NCBI GenBank assembly: GCA_018398815.1
Contig: CM031600.1
Location: forward strand, 52,897,257 to 52,961,256
From: Conus ventricosus
Lineage: Eukaryota; Mollusca; Gastropoda; Neogastropoda; Conidae
Direction of reading: 5' to 3'
DNA length: 64,000 nucleotides
Shown here: piece after piece, positions 33,089 to 46,783 of the stretch
How the letters are laid out: each line of letters starts with the position of its first letter
Numbering within the stretch: the stretch's first letter is position 1
Made by a program: the position numbers and the translations under genes
The notes under the pieces: generated by a model
The model's database searches: none
Seen by the model: the letters and a program-made list of their open reading frames with translations, nothing else
What the model was told of the DNA's origin: nothing

Positions 33089-33920
33089 AGCATTCCTTTT
33101 TAGTTAGGCTAGGGGCGTGCGTCATATCAACGATTGCTTCCACGCGAGTTGTATCAACATGACGGCTTCCGTTCGAAAACCGGCTTCAAGTTAGTATAAT
33201 TTAAGCGGACACTAACAAGTTCGGGCAAGCTGTTCCTTCGTTACAGTGATTCAGTGAAGTAATTTTTTCATCGTTACAGAGATTCTGTATGGTCGAAATG
33301 ACTCGAACGGTGTACACTCGTACAAAACGGTACTGTCTAGACGACTAGGATTAGTAGGCGTACTTGCAGTTTCATCAAGGCGGCTTCGTTGCCTGCGGAC
33401 TTGCCCAAAGCTACGCTGCACTGCACAACCTTGAAGCGACAGTGCGCAAAACAAATAAAAAGGGGGCCTTGCACGGGGTTACTAACGCATTGCTGAATTG
33501 AGCGAACGTTGTGAAAAATGATCCCATGCATATCTATTGCACTGCGGCAGTCAGCAACGAAAAAGGCAACATTTTGTGTATAATGAAAGAAAGCCCATAA
33601 GCATTCGCTAGTTTGTGACGAATGGTTAACAAGTACTGTAACTCACACATTCAGTATCGGTAGAACATATAAAAGGAAGGACATGGATGTAGGCTTGTAC
33701 ATCCGTATTTACGTGTTAATTTCATAAACCATTTTACGAAAGTTTACAGTCAGAGTTCCAGATAAAGTTGACCAGTTTATTCTCATCCATTTACAAAATT
33801 ATTTAGTTTTAGTTTTGGGAGTGATTTTATAGTTGTTCGGTATTTGGTTGCCTTTTCTTTTTTATTTAGGGGGTGGAGAGGGATAGAGGCATCTATTCTT
33901 GAAATAGTTTCAGTAATATC
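33089..33920. other. Unannotated DNA upstream of a LINE
   Basis: No supported coding region. A short ATG frame at 33160-33195 (MTASVRKPAS) was considered as a first exon for the kinase gene but has no good splice donor. Confidence 0.5.
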
Positions 33921-33924
33921 GTTT

Positions 33925-35335
33925 TGATCATTTTGGACTTTTCTAAGGCCATTTGACAAGGTCCCTCACAAACGCCTCCTCCGTAAGCTGGACCATTATG
34001 GTATACGAGGATCGACGTTGGACTGGATCAAGGCCTTTCTTTCCGACCGCTCGCAGATTGTCGTAGTCGACAATGAAAGATCAGAGCCAGCACCTGTCAT
34101 CAGTGGAGTCCCACAGGGGACAGTTCTAGGGCCGATCCTATTTCTGATCTTCATCAACGACATGCCTCAGAACATCAAGGCCAACATCAGACTATTCGCT
34201 GATGACTGCACAGTCTATTCTACCATTAAAACCAGCCAAGACTGCAAGGCGCTCCAACAAGATCTCAACTTACTGAATGATTGGGAACAACGATGGGGGA
34301 TGGAATTTCACCCCGAAAAATGTAATGTCCTTACCTGCTCAACATCAAGAAACCCAATCAACTTCAACTACAAACTTAAAGGACATACCCTGGACCATGT
34401 CGACAGCTCGAAATACCTTGGCGTCGACATAAGAAGTGACCTCAACTGGAAAGATCATGTTATACGAGTCACTAACAAGGCCAACAGCATGGTAGGCTTC
34501 CTGAAAAGAAACCTGAAGATCTCTAATAAAGCCACCAAAATTAATGCTTACCTAACACTGGTACGCCCTCACCTGGAGTATTGCTCAACAGTGTGGAGTC
34601 CGTACAAAGCAGGCCAGAAAGAAAAGATCGAAATGGTGCAAAGAAGAGCAGCCCGATATGTATGTAACAGATATGACTGGACCAGCAGCGTAACAGCCAT
34701 GCTGCAAGATCTGGAATGGGAACCCCTTGAAGCACGAAGAAACAGGCAGAGGCTAACCTTTATGTATAAGATCTCAATGGCGCTGTGGACATACCCCCTG
34801 ACAAATTCCTCAAGAAAGGATCTGCCAAAACCAGATCAAACCATAACCACAAATTTGCCCATCTGGGCACTTCCTCAGACCCATACAAGTACAGCTTCTT
34901 CCCATCAACCATCCCAGCCTGGAACTCCCTGCCTGCAACAGCAGCAGAGGCTCCCTCCTTGGTATCATTCAAGAGGGAGCTGAACAAAATCCCAGCCTAG
35001 ATCCCTATCCCAACTAGCTGAACAGTAAATGATGGGCAGGGTTGTGCCGGTCCAGGTCATGACCTGGGGGTCGCCACGATTACCGGGTAAGCCCCCCCAG
35101 ATACTAATTAGGCTAGTTGAGTCCTTTTTTTTTTTTTTTTTTTTTGCCTGCCGCAACACGCTGCCCCGGAGCTGAACTCAGGGTATGCGGTCGGGGTACT
35201 AAGGCGATTTTCATCTCTTTAGCTATCTTTTCGTTGTCCCTATTAGATCTTTGTTTATTTTATCCTACGCTCTGTGCACACAGGTCAATAATAGTCAACA
35301 ATGACGGCTGACCTACAATTTTGAAGATTGAAGAT
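33925..35335 (+). pseudogene. Jockey/CR1-group LINE, 5' truncated, with 3' tail
   Basis: The copy begins inside the RT palm (LDFSKA, then after a shift FDKVPHKRLLRKLDHYGIRG) and is open from about 34018 to 34983 with SGVPQGTVLGPILFLIFIND, RLFADDCTVY (catalytic ADD), KYLGVDIRSDLNWKDH and LVRPHLEYCSTVWSPY. A frameshift near 34785 moves the C-terminal part (PSTIPAWNSLPATAAEA) to another frame ending at 35000. The 3' tail runs to about 35335 and ends in a short GATTGAA repeat, as expected for a simple-repeat-tailed LINE. A run of 22 T at 35126-35147 lies in the tail. It is less decayed than the LINE at 30124. Confidence 0.88.
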
Positions 35336-35553
35336 TGATGACCAGCTTGAGCATAATGGACAAGTAATTTCTGTTAAAATTGATTTAAGTGTAGCAAAAT
35401 CTTCTGGTTTGTGTGTTCCCAGATATTATGTACTGCATTTTAAACATTGATTAGTTCTGGAATAATGTACCTTTATATGGACCAAAAGAATTGAGCTGCC
35501 TCAGATGGGGATGGGAAATTCCACAAACATAATGGTTTGGTTTTACTTTCCAG

Positions 35554-35856
35554 GCTGTATGCACCTCCCAGGAACCTAACACATCATCATGGTGAGCGAC
35601 ACCCTTCTCCAGTACAGTCGTCCCCCCATGCCCGCTACATAGGTTCACCTGTATCCAGGCTGGGTACACCTGTCCGATGCGGACGAGTCCAGCAAGACCA
35701 GGTGATTCTGGGCAGTCTACTGGGCACTGGGGGGTTCGGCTCTGTATACATGGCCAGCATCCGAGGGAGAACAGTGGCGGTGAAAATCTACCACAAGCAT
35801 TGTGCCAGTGCCAGGGCCCTTCAACAGACCTACAACAATGAACTACTGGCTTATAG
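35554..35856 (+). CDS. mos: mos exon a: N-terminal region and glycine loop
   Basis: Follows a pyrimidine-rich acceptor (TTTACTTTCCAG) and begins with one base completing an upstream codon. Encodes a Pro/His/Ser-rich lead-in, then [19 protein letters not shown] and [11 protein letters not shown]. It ends with two bases (AG) of a split codon before the donor GTAAAG. Confidence 0.88.
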
Positions 35857-36257
35857 GTAAAGTGGATGAAAAGAAATTGAAACAGGAAGAAAGAAAAAGA
35901 AAGGAAGGAAGATGGACGGAATGAAATCTTGCAAGAAAATTCAAGAAATGAAAGAAAGAAGTAGAGAATGAAGGACAAAAAATGACAGTGATGCATGCCA
36001 AATCAACCAGCTTAGTCTAGATACAAATTATGCATCACAGCAGAAGGCAACATGATTCGTAAGGTAAAAAGGAAAAAAAGAAGAAAAAAAAACGAAGAAA
36101 GAAAACAACATTGAATTTCAGAAACCCCTAAGAGCTGTACTACCTGCTGCCTATCGTGCTGAGTTGGGACATAATTTTTTGTTCTTCATCCTGATTGACT
36201 CTTCAATGTTAATCTTTTACTTTAGGCGTCTGTATGTGTGGTGTGTGTGTGTGTGTG

Positions 36258-36310
<53 letters not shown>

Positions 36311-39300
36311 CATGCGTGTGCGTGCATGTGTATGTGTGTGTGCGCAAGTGTGTGTGTACATATATGTGTGTGTGTGTGTGCGCTCACATGCATGTGACAT
36401 TCACTTCACGTTGCTTTTTTTTCGCTTTTTGTGTGTGTTCTTTTGTACCTTTCTCTCAGACAGCAATTCTGCTTCTTGCTTTGTCATCTTGTGTTCTGTC
36501 TTTTTTTTCTCTCTTCCATCATTTTCTTCTTACCCCTTTTCTTTTTCAACCTTCTTTTCCCACTTATCAATATGGAGACAAGAATGAATTAATAGCGAAA
36601 TAGGGATGAAAGTAAGTTGGCACAAAATTACAAATAAGAATAAAATGGCAGCAAACGGAGATGAGGTTTTAAAGAAGGCTGGCTGGTTTTTAAGAGGAAC
36701 TCGAGTGAATAATTAGAGTTTTAAGTTGACTAATTGTTTTTGCTCACACTTGATTTCTCTTTATTCGTTTATCATGCAGAACTGGCCTGAAGCATTCCAA
36801 TGTGGTAAGCATCTTGGGTGCCACATCTCTGCATGGGTTCCAAGAGGGGGCTTGGATTGTCATGAACTATGTGGGGCCCAGCAACCTGCAGTCTATTCTC
36901 AATGACCAGCAGAAAGAACTGGATTCAACAACACGCCTTAGGTAGTGATGCCCATCTTGTATTGACTGATTTTGTCTGTTCGTTTAGCAGTTTGTGTGTG
37001 TGTATGTGTGTGTGTGTGTGTGTGTGTCTGTCTGTGTGTGCTGCGCACATGTGTGATATTCTTTTAGGAATTCTTCAGTTTACTGTCCAAGGACTTCACT
37101 ATTGGCTTTGTTAAGAGCAAGACGAAGCCAAGAGAAACAATTCCTGCAAATTATGTATTTACTTGGAACTAATGGATCATTCTGTGGTTGAATTGCCTTG
37201 TCTTGTGCTTTGTTTTGCTGTAGTTAGGTGGAGCTGTGTATGTCCTGTCCAAATGCAGTGTTGTGGTGATTGACTTGTGATGAGTGCCATGCACTGCAGA
37301 GCAGTGCTTTAGTAAGTTATATTGTGCTGCCTACTGCATAGAACAACTCGCATGAAAAGCTAAACATTGAGGAGTTCTGTCTGAAAATGTGTTCCATGAC
37401 ACTGACAGTAAGTCACAGAGGTGTTTGATGGATGCTTGGACAATCGGGGATCTCCCCACAGTTTTGTATCCTCAGTCAGGGGAACAAGATAGAGGTGTTA
37501 ATACCAGTCCAGTCCTTTTATTTGGAGTGGACATCCTTGGACATGCATCCTCCTCTCTACTCTGTAGGCAATTTTGGATAGTCTTAAAAACAGAGAGTTA
37601 AGGCAAATGTTCATACAAGATTTGATAACTGTACTAAGGAATTGAAGTTTTTGTATGCTGATGGATTATTTGATTTTGCTGGCTGATTAAAATTTGTCAT
37701 TTGTTTTATCTTCCAAGTATCAGATGTGGAGAATTGAGGTTCAATATTCCCATTTGGTGGATTTGCTTTAAGGAACAAAGAAGATTGTATTGTTCTCTTG
37801 GGTCTCCGGCATAAATGGTCTGGCCGTGTAACAAGTATCTCCTAAATATTTCTCACACAGGGTAAACCCCACACCTGTACACAGACAACACAGAGTGTCA
37901 GAAGTGATGCTGATTGTACCCAAAAAGAACTGAAAGTGAATAAGGCACAAAGGCACATGAAAATCAAAAAAAGCACTTGACAAGTTTGCAGTTTCATTTG
38001 TGCTATTCAGTTTCCATGTGCTCAGACACCACCAGCTCATTCTCTGTGCAGTTCTGGATCATGCTTCTTCACACAAAACATTTGTGATTCAGTGGTACGG
38101 TCTGGAATTTGAACGCTCTACAGTTGATATTTACTTGTCAGTCTTGAGCAGATACTTTACTGCAAATATTCCTGCACCGTCCGAGCTTGATGTCGGTTCA
38201 GGACAGTCAGAGCAAAGCTGGAAGAAACTCAAAAGAGAATGGGACAGCTACTCCAATGCATTCAAACTGAACAAGGTGAAGGGCGATCAGTGTGCTATGC
38301 TCTACTCATGCACTGGATAAGAGGTACAAGAAATAATTGAAGACCTGCACTTTGTGGAAGGAAGACAAAGACATACATGTAGTTATACATGAAGTTTGAT
38401 AAACAGCAACTTCAGAGAATTTTGATTAGACTATGAAACATACTGGTTCCTTCAGAGGATTCAGGACAAGGAAGAGCCAATAGACCCTTCATTTCTGCTC
38501 TTTTGAAGCTTAGCAAAATCGTGCAATTTCAAGGATGAAGAAAGAATGATGAGATGCAGAGAAGTCATTGGCATCAATGATGACACGGGGCAAGAAAAAA
38601 ACTTGTAGAAACCACAGGCTTTAATCTGAAAAGGCCACTCGGATCTGCCAAGCCTGTGAATCATCAAGATTCCAGACCCAACCTTTGTCAATTACAAATC
38701 CTGGCATAAGTCCACAGACTGAGGCAACCACATCCAGCCAGTTATGGACAAAATTCCAAGTCACTTGGACAGAGTACAGGAACAGGACCACAGAAAACTA
38801 GAGTCAGGTCATGCCATTGTTGTGAGGTAGAATTCCGCTATAGGCAAGTTTGTCCTGCTGAAAATGTGAAATATCGTATTTGCCAGAAATTGGGACACTA
38901 TGATTTTGCCACAAAAAGAAAAAAAACCCACTCCAATTAGCAAAAGACAATGAAGAGGATGAGCTTTTTTTTTTTTAACTTTTTTTTTAATTTTATTTTT
39001 TTTATTCAAATAAGTTTATATAGTACAACATAATGGAAAATAAAAGAAAAAAAGAACAAGATCCAAGCAAATGGTGGATAAAGAAGAAACCGACATATCA
39101 AACATAACGATGATACCATTCTACATTTTGGAGACAAAAAGTTACACATTTACATGGTAAAGAGAGAGAGAGAGAGAGAGAGAGCGCATATGATGCAAGC
39201 TGAGTGTATTATGAAATTTTACATATTTGGTTTATTAAGGTCCTGTATAATGTCCAATGGGCTGTGTTAGGTGATGTAACAGTTCTAGGGTGCTATAATC

Positions 39301-42243
39301 ACAGGATGAGCATTATATCTTGGGATGGTTGTCGGCAAAGTCACAACAGGTCATGCATGTGAAGGTAGACACCATTGGACCTGTAGACTGAAAATTTGAT
39401 CGAGGAGCTGAGGTCATTGTCATCCTAGAGCCACAAGTCCCAGAGAGCAAACACATTGAGAAAGTAATCAAGAAACAGATTTTAGATAGAACTTGGACAA
39501 ACAAATTGCAAGACAAAACATGAAGAATTTCGAACTCATAGGTCTTCTTCAAGCAAGATAAACGACATTCAGGACAATGAAAGTGAAGAACGAGCAATCA
39601 CTTATCTTCTCAAATTCGGCACAAGATGGGCGTTGAATGACAGTCAACACAATCTTGCAACTTATTTGAGAAGATAAGTGATTGCTCTCTTCATTGAATG
39701 CCCATCTCATGCAAGGCAGTGTCCACAACTGTGTACTGTTTGTAGCCCAGCCTGTGTCATATTGCTGTCCCTGCTATGTAACATTGTGTGCATTGCAATG
39801 TCCTAGTACTTCATACGATATATTATCCTTTATTTGACACTGATATGATATAGTTTACTAAACTCTGGCAGACTGCTAGGAGAAGCCTATACATTGTGTT
39901 ACAGAGTATTTTACATGAATTATTACTTGTGTTGTTACTGTTTTATGTACTGGCATGTACGTATACATATTTTCCCAGTTTACCCCGTAGCATCGCAGAT
40001 GAAATGGAGGACTCGCCTCATATCGGACAGAACACATTCCCTTAGATGATAATCAGACCGAAATCATGCACTCCTTTAAACCTACTAAACGCTTTCATTA
40101 GTGGCAGTTGGCTCAGATAAGGCATAATAATGTACACACATGAAAATGTACATAAGTGAGTATAATCCTACATATGCCGCACAGTTAAAGAATATTTAAT
40201 CTACTGAAATGCATGCACCCATTGTATTACTTTATATTCTACCTGTCATGCATGGCTCAGTGAAGACCTACTCACCTAGCAGTGTGCACTGAAGACAAAA
40301 AGAGAATGTTGTTGAGCATAACTCAGGACATGGGAATCATTTTTGTACTACACTGTGTAGTGTAATGTGCTGCACCTGCACTGTAAATAGTGTGTTGTAA
40401 TGTGATGTGCTAAGTTATACTTCTGTGATGTTACATAAGATACTGTTGTGGACTATACTGTATTGTAGTAAAGTTACAGTGCTCCTTGAAGTGGTGTAAG
40501 CAAGCACATGTAACATAACAATGAAGTCAGGACAGTCTCAACAGAGGGGTTTTCTGGGAGGGTAGAAGGAAAATGAAATTTCATCTCAACAGGTGTGGGG
40601 GTCCCTGTCTTTGTCAAAGTGTACAAAGAATTAGTTGGACCCTTGATACATCGTCCTTGGGAATGTTCACCAGTCAGCCAGCTGAGCCAAGTCCCCAGGC
40701 GGAGCATTTACATCAGCTGTTGCATAAAATATGTGTAGTGCTTCCATCACCATCAGGGCAAAGAAGACCCAGGGGATACTTTGGGGAAGCTGTGAAAATA
40801 ATAAATACCATCATCAAGGATGCTGGTTTTCTCTGTGGAATATGAGGCTTCTCATTGGGATTCTGACAGAGCCAAGAATAACCCATCCTTAATCAAGTTC
40901 ATTGAACAGCAATAAGAATACATAGGTGCTCCACAACTACCACCATACTGCCTTGTCTCCTGAGATGAAGAGGAGCCACGTTTTGACTTCTTGTGTATTC
41001 GTTGTTTTTATAAACAAATCAGTCCTGATTATGGAGAGCTATTCCCACATATTGGGTGAATTTCAAGGCCAAAGTAGTTAGCATCCCACACACATGACAT
41101 AGGTGGCCCAGGTTCAATAGAAAATACTCTCCTCCCCTCTCCCCCAGAGCCGCTACCTGGAGGTACAATGTAAGCTTATAATGGCAAGTGCTTTCAGTGT
41201 TTGCTGTGTTTTATGTTGAGATGCTATTGAAGGCTGTCCGTTTTGTTTTGTGATGTGCATGTGGCCGATTTGAGTTCCGATTTTGTGTGAAATGTCTGTA
41301 CGTAGTCTGGCCTTGCAGATTGCCCATGGACTGCACTATCTCCACTCCATCAACATTGTATACCACATGTCTGTACATAGTCTGGCCTTGCACTATCTCC
41401 ACTCCATCAACATTGTATACCACATGTCTGTACATAGTCTGGCCTTGCAGATTGCCCGTGTACCAAATGTCTGTACATAGTCTGGCCTTGCAGATTGCCC
41501 GTGTACCAAATGTCTGTACATAGTCTGGCCTTGCAGATTGCCTGTGGACTGCACTATCTCCACTCCATCAACATCGTGCACCTGGACCTGAAACCTGCCA
41601 ATTGTCTAGTCACCCATGACATGCGGCTCTGCATCGCTGACTTTGGGTGCTGCCATCTTCTGGTGGCTGACAGTGGCAGACGGAATGAGGAGGAGCAGGG
41701 GGTGCTCACCCCTGAGCAAGGTCAGCAGACTGCAAAGCATGCATTGACCTTTTGAACCCTGATTGCCCCTTTGAAATCTGTCACACTGTTTTAAAGAAAG
41801 ACTTGAAGAAAATAGTGGTTTGTCACACTGTTAATATTGCCCTTGACAACATACAAAACTCATAGTTTGCAAACACTGTCTGTATGTTCCTGTTCTTTAA
41901 GTTCCAAGTATGTGTGTGAAAATTTTTCCAGAGGTCATGCATAGTCATAGAAATACTGTTAATTTTCTTTGTTGTTCTGTAGTTTTAAATCTGTTTTATT
42001 GTTATTTTGGACTAATAGATTGGTGAAGCAGATTTCCTAAATCTTGTTAAAAGTATTATAATGCTTGATTGTTTTACCTATGTAAATGATATAACTGTAT
42101 TGAAAATGTAGTCATCTGAACACTTCAGAGCAAAGAAAGGAAAGGAAGAAAGAAAAAACTTTTAATACCTACTACCTTTGATAGAAGAGACGAGAACAGA
42201 GCATTATGTAGGAAACTTGTTGAACACTTCAGTGATGATGATA

Positions 42244-42277
<34 letters not shown>

Positions 42278-45200
42278 CGATGATGACTGTTAACAATGAT
42301 TTTTTTGCTTTTTTTTTTCGCTCATTATAGGTGTCTGGAAGAATGACCTGATTGGAACCTTGGCTTACCAAGCACCAGAACTGTTGAAAGGGTTAAAGCC
42401 TTCGCTGCGCTCTGACGTGTACTCCTTGGGCATAACCCTGTGGCAGATGGTCAGTCCTAAACACATTTTGTGAAGGTCATGTGGATGCTTGCAGACCATA
42501 CTGCAGCTATTTGGTTTTTTACTTTTCTGGTTGGTTTTGATAAATCACTTTGGTTATGAAAAAAAAGTGGCTGAAAATTATTTAAGTTATCAGATATATT
42601 TACCCAAATGATTCAGTTGCAAAGTGAGGCGACTGCAGGCAGAAATCTAAACACATTTTTAAAGTATTTATAAGTGCTTTGTAAAATAAAGTATTTATAA
42701 GTGCTTTGTAAAATAAAGTATTTATAAGTGCTTTGTAAAATAAAGTATTTATAAGTGCTTTGTAAAATAAAGTATTTATAAGTGCTTTGTAAAATAAAGT
42801 ATTTATAAGTGCTTTGTAAAATAAAGTATTTATAAGTGCTTTGTAAAATAAAGTATTTATAAGTGCTTTGTAAAATAATATAGACAAACAAGTCACAAGA
42901 CAAAACACGACGCGTTTCGACCTCTTAGCTCTTCTTCAGGCAAGATGCACAACACTCAGACAATGAAAATGAATGAGCAATCACTGATCTTCATCCAATT
43001 CAGTGCAACATAGGCGTTGAACCATCTCAGACAATGAAAATGAATGAGCAATCACTGATCTTCATCCAATTCAGTGCAACATAGGCGTTGAACCATCTCA
43101 GGACAATGAAAATGAACGAGCAATCACTTATCTTCACCCAATTCAGTGCAACATAGGCGTTGAACCATCTCAGGACAATGAAAATGAACGAGCAATCACT
43201 GATCTTCATCCAATTCAGTGCAACATAGGCGTTGAACCATCTCAGGACAATGAAAATGAATGAGCAATCACTGACTTCATCATTCATGCAACATAGGCGT
43301 TGAACCATCTCAGGACAATGAAAATGAACGAGCAATCACTTATCTTCATCCAATCGTGCAACATAGGGGTTGAACCATCTCAGGACAATGAAAATGAACG
43401 AGCAATCACTTATCTTCATCCAATTCAGTGCAACATAGGCGTTGAACCATCCCAGGACAATGAAAATGAACGAGCATCACTGATCTTCACCCAATTCAGT
43501 GCAACATAGCGTTGACATCTCAGACAATGAAAATGAATGAGCAATCACTGATCTTCATCCAATTCAGTGCACATAGGCGTTGAACCATCTCAGGACAAGA
43601 AAATGAATGAGCAATCACTGATCTTCATCCAATTCAGTGCAACATAGGCGTTGAACATCTCAGGACAATGAAAATGAATGAGCAGTCACTGATCTTCATC
43701 CAATTCATGCAACATAGCGTTGAACATCTCAGACAATGAAAATGAATGAGCAGTCACTGATCTTCATCCAATCAGTGCAACATAGCGTTGAACCATCTCA
43801 GGACAATGAAAATGAATGAGCAATCACTGATCTTCACCAATTCAGTGCAACATAGGCTTGAACCACTCAGGACAATGAAAATGAATGAGCAATCACTGAT
43901 CTTCATCCAATTCAGTGCAACATAGGCGTTGAACCATCTCGGACATGAAAATGAATGAGCATCACTGATCTTCATCCAATTCAGTGCAACATAGGCGTTG
44001 AACCATCTCAGACAATGAAAATGAATGAGCATCACTGATCTTCATCCAATTCAGTGCAACATAGGCGTTGAACCATCTCAGGACAATGAAAATGAATGAG
44101 CATCACTGATCTTCATCCAATTCAGTGCAACTAGCGTTGAACCATCTCAGGACATGAAAATAACGAGCAATCACTTATCTTCACCCAATTCAGTGCAACA
44201 TAGGCGTTGAACCATCTCAGGACAATGAAAATGAATGAGCAGTCACTGATCTTCATCCAATTCAGTGCAACATAGGCGTTGAACCATCTCAGGACAATGA
44301 AAAGAACGAGCAATCACTTATCTTCACCCAATTCAGTGCAACATAGGCGTTGAACCATCTCAGGACAATGAAAATGAATGAGCAATCACTGATCTTCATC
44401 CAATTCAGTGCAACATAGGCGTTGAACCATCTCAGGACAATGAAAATGAATGAGCAATCACTGATCTTCATCCAATTCAGTGCAACATAGGCGTTGAACC
44501 ATCTCAGGACAATGAAAATGAATGAGCAGTCACTGATCTTCATCCAATTCAGTGCAACATAGGCGTTGAACCATCTCAGGACAATGAAAATGAATGAGCA
44601 GTCACTGATCTTCATCCAATTCAGTGCAACATAGGCGTTGAACCATCTCAGGACAATGAAAATGAATGAGCAATCACTGATCTTCACCCAATTCAGTGCA
44701 ACATAGGCGTTGAACCATCTCAGGACAATGAAAATGAATGAGCAATCACTGATCTTCATCCAATTCAGTGCAACATAGGCGTTGAACCATCTCGGGACAA
44801 TGAAAATGAATGAGCAGTCACTGATCTTCATCCAATTCAGTGCAACATAGGCGTTGAACCATCTCAGGACAATGAAAATGAATGAGCAGTCACTGATCTT
44901 CATCCAATTCAGTGCAACATAGGCGTTGAACCATCTCAGGACAATGAAAATGAATGAGCAGTCACTGATCTTCATCCAATTCAGTGCAACATAGGCGTTG
45001 AACCATCTCAGGACAATGAAAATGAACGAGCAATCACTTATCTTCACCCAATTCAGTGCAACATAGGCGTTGAACCATCTCAGGACAATGAAAATGAACG
45101 AGCAGTCACTTATCTTCATCCAATTCAGTGCAACATAGGCGTTGAACCATCTCAGGACAATGAAAATGAATGAGCAGTCACTTATCTTCATCCAATTCAG

Positions 45201-46713
45201 TGCAACATAGGCGTTGAACCATCTCAGGACAATGAAAATGAACGAGCAATCACTTATCTTCACCCAATTCAGTGCAACATAGGCGTTGAACCATCTCAGG
45301 ACAACGAAAATGAACGAGCAATCACTTATCTTCATCCAATTCAGTGCAACATAGGCGTTGAACCATCTCAGGACAACGAAAATGAACGAGCAATCACTTA
45401 TCTTCACCCAATTCAGTGCAACATAGGCGTTGAACCATCTCAGGACAATGAAAATGAACGAGCAATCACTTATCTTCACCCAATTCAGTGCAACATAGGC
45501 GTTGAACCATCTCAGGACAATGAAAATGAACGAGCAATCACTTATCTTCACCCAATTCAGTGCAACATAGGCGTTGAACCATCTCAGGACAATGAAAATG
45601 AACGAGCAATCACTTATCTTCACCCAATTCAGTGCAACATAGGCGTTGAACCATCTCAGGACAATGAAAATGAACGAGCAATCACTTATCTTCACCCAAT
45701 TCAGTGCAACATAGGCGTTGAACCATCTCAGGACAATGAAAATGAACGAGCAATCACTTATCTTCACCCAATTCAGTGCAACATAGGCGTTGAACCATCT
45801 CAGGACAACGAAAATGAATGAGCAATCACTTATCATCGCCCAATTCAGTGCAACATAGGCGTTGAACCATCTCATGACAACGAAAATGAATGAGCAATCA
45901 CTTATCTTCATCCAGTTTGGCGCAAGATGAGCGTTGAATGAAGACGATGCTGAAAATGATTTAGTCATATTTTGTACACATATTCTGACATAGTGTACTG
46001 TTAGTGATATGTAATCAGACTTTTTTATCCATGTGATTTAGTGGTTGTGAAAATATGACAGTATTAACATAAATATTATACGGGGGAAAAAAAAGTTTGA
46101 AATACACTAGCAGAATGTAACCATGGTGCTGTATTGGTGTGCCAATTTGGGTGCTTTGCCCAAAGAGTAACAACTCTCACTAACCCTCAAGCAGGAAAAC
46201 GTGCTGGCTTTGTCAGCTTCTGCATGTTCATAGGTAGGAACAACAGCAGGGACTGCAGGTCCTGAAATAGTGAGGAAAAAAGTGAAAGAGCATGAATTTG
46301 TGCCAAATTATCTTAAAGAAAACAATATGTGGAAGGATGTTGTTGGAAGAACATGTTTTGATCGTTGTTTCCGAAAGATAAGAATGTAATCCCCATCAAT
46401 AGTCAGCAGTGATGGCAAACGAAAATGAAAGCCTCCCCCCTCTTTGTCGAAAATGCTCTCAGTTTTGTTGAAAATGGCAGTTGTAGTGTAAACAGGAATG
46501 TGTAATGAATGTGAGTGAAACAAAAGCAACCCTCAGTCATACAGTTTATTGTTAATGACCTGGACATTGCACACATACAGGCAGAAATGACTGTTTTTTA
46601 TCCAGAGTTCACTTAAATTGGATCCTGTATGCCCCCAAAACATGCATGCATGCACACACACACACACACACACACGCACGCATGCACACACGCACACACG
46701 CACGCACGCACGT

Positions 46714-46783
<70 letters not shown>

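Larger units (their letters stand above)
36942..41523 (+). other. mos intron b, repeat-filled
   Basis: 4.6 kb with a GT tract (36990-37040), a Ty3/gypsy gag relic (about 38100-38960), a Penelope-like relic (39483-39700) and, at its 3' end, multiplied splice acceptors. The stretches 37050-38090 and 39710-41070 hold nothing recognised. 41071-41125 has a GGTTCAAT box-B-like string and may be a SINE relic. Confidence 0.75.

Noticed and set aside
33160..33195. Possible first coding exon of mos (MTASVRKPAS)
   Set aside because: No convincing splice donor in the required phase follows, and there is no other support.
41495..41523. Extension of mos exon c upstream to the ATG-less frame before the last acceptor
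   Set aside because: The preceding exon ends in phase 2 and only the T at 41524 restores the frame; the sequence before it is the duplicated acceptor.
42600..42908. 102-residue frame with a nine-residue period (FYKALINTL)
   Set aside because: Simple translation of the 27-bp array in mos intron d.
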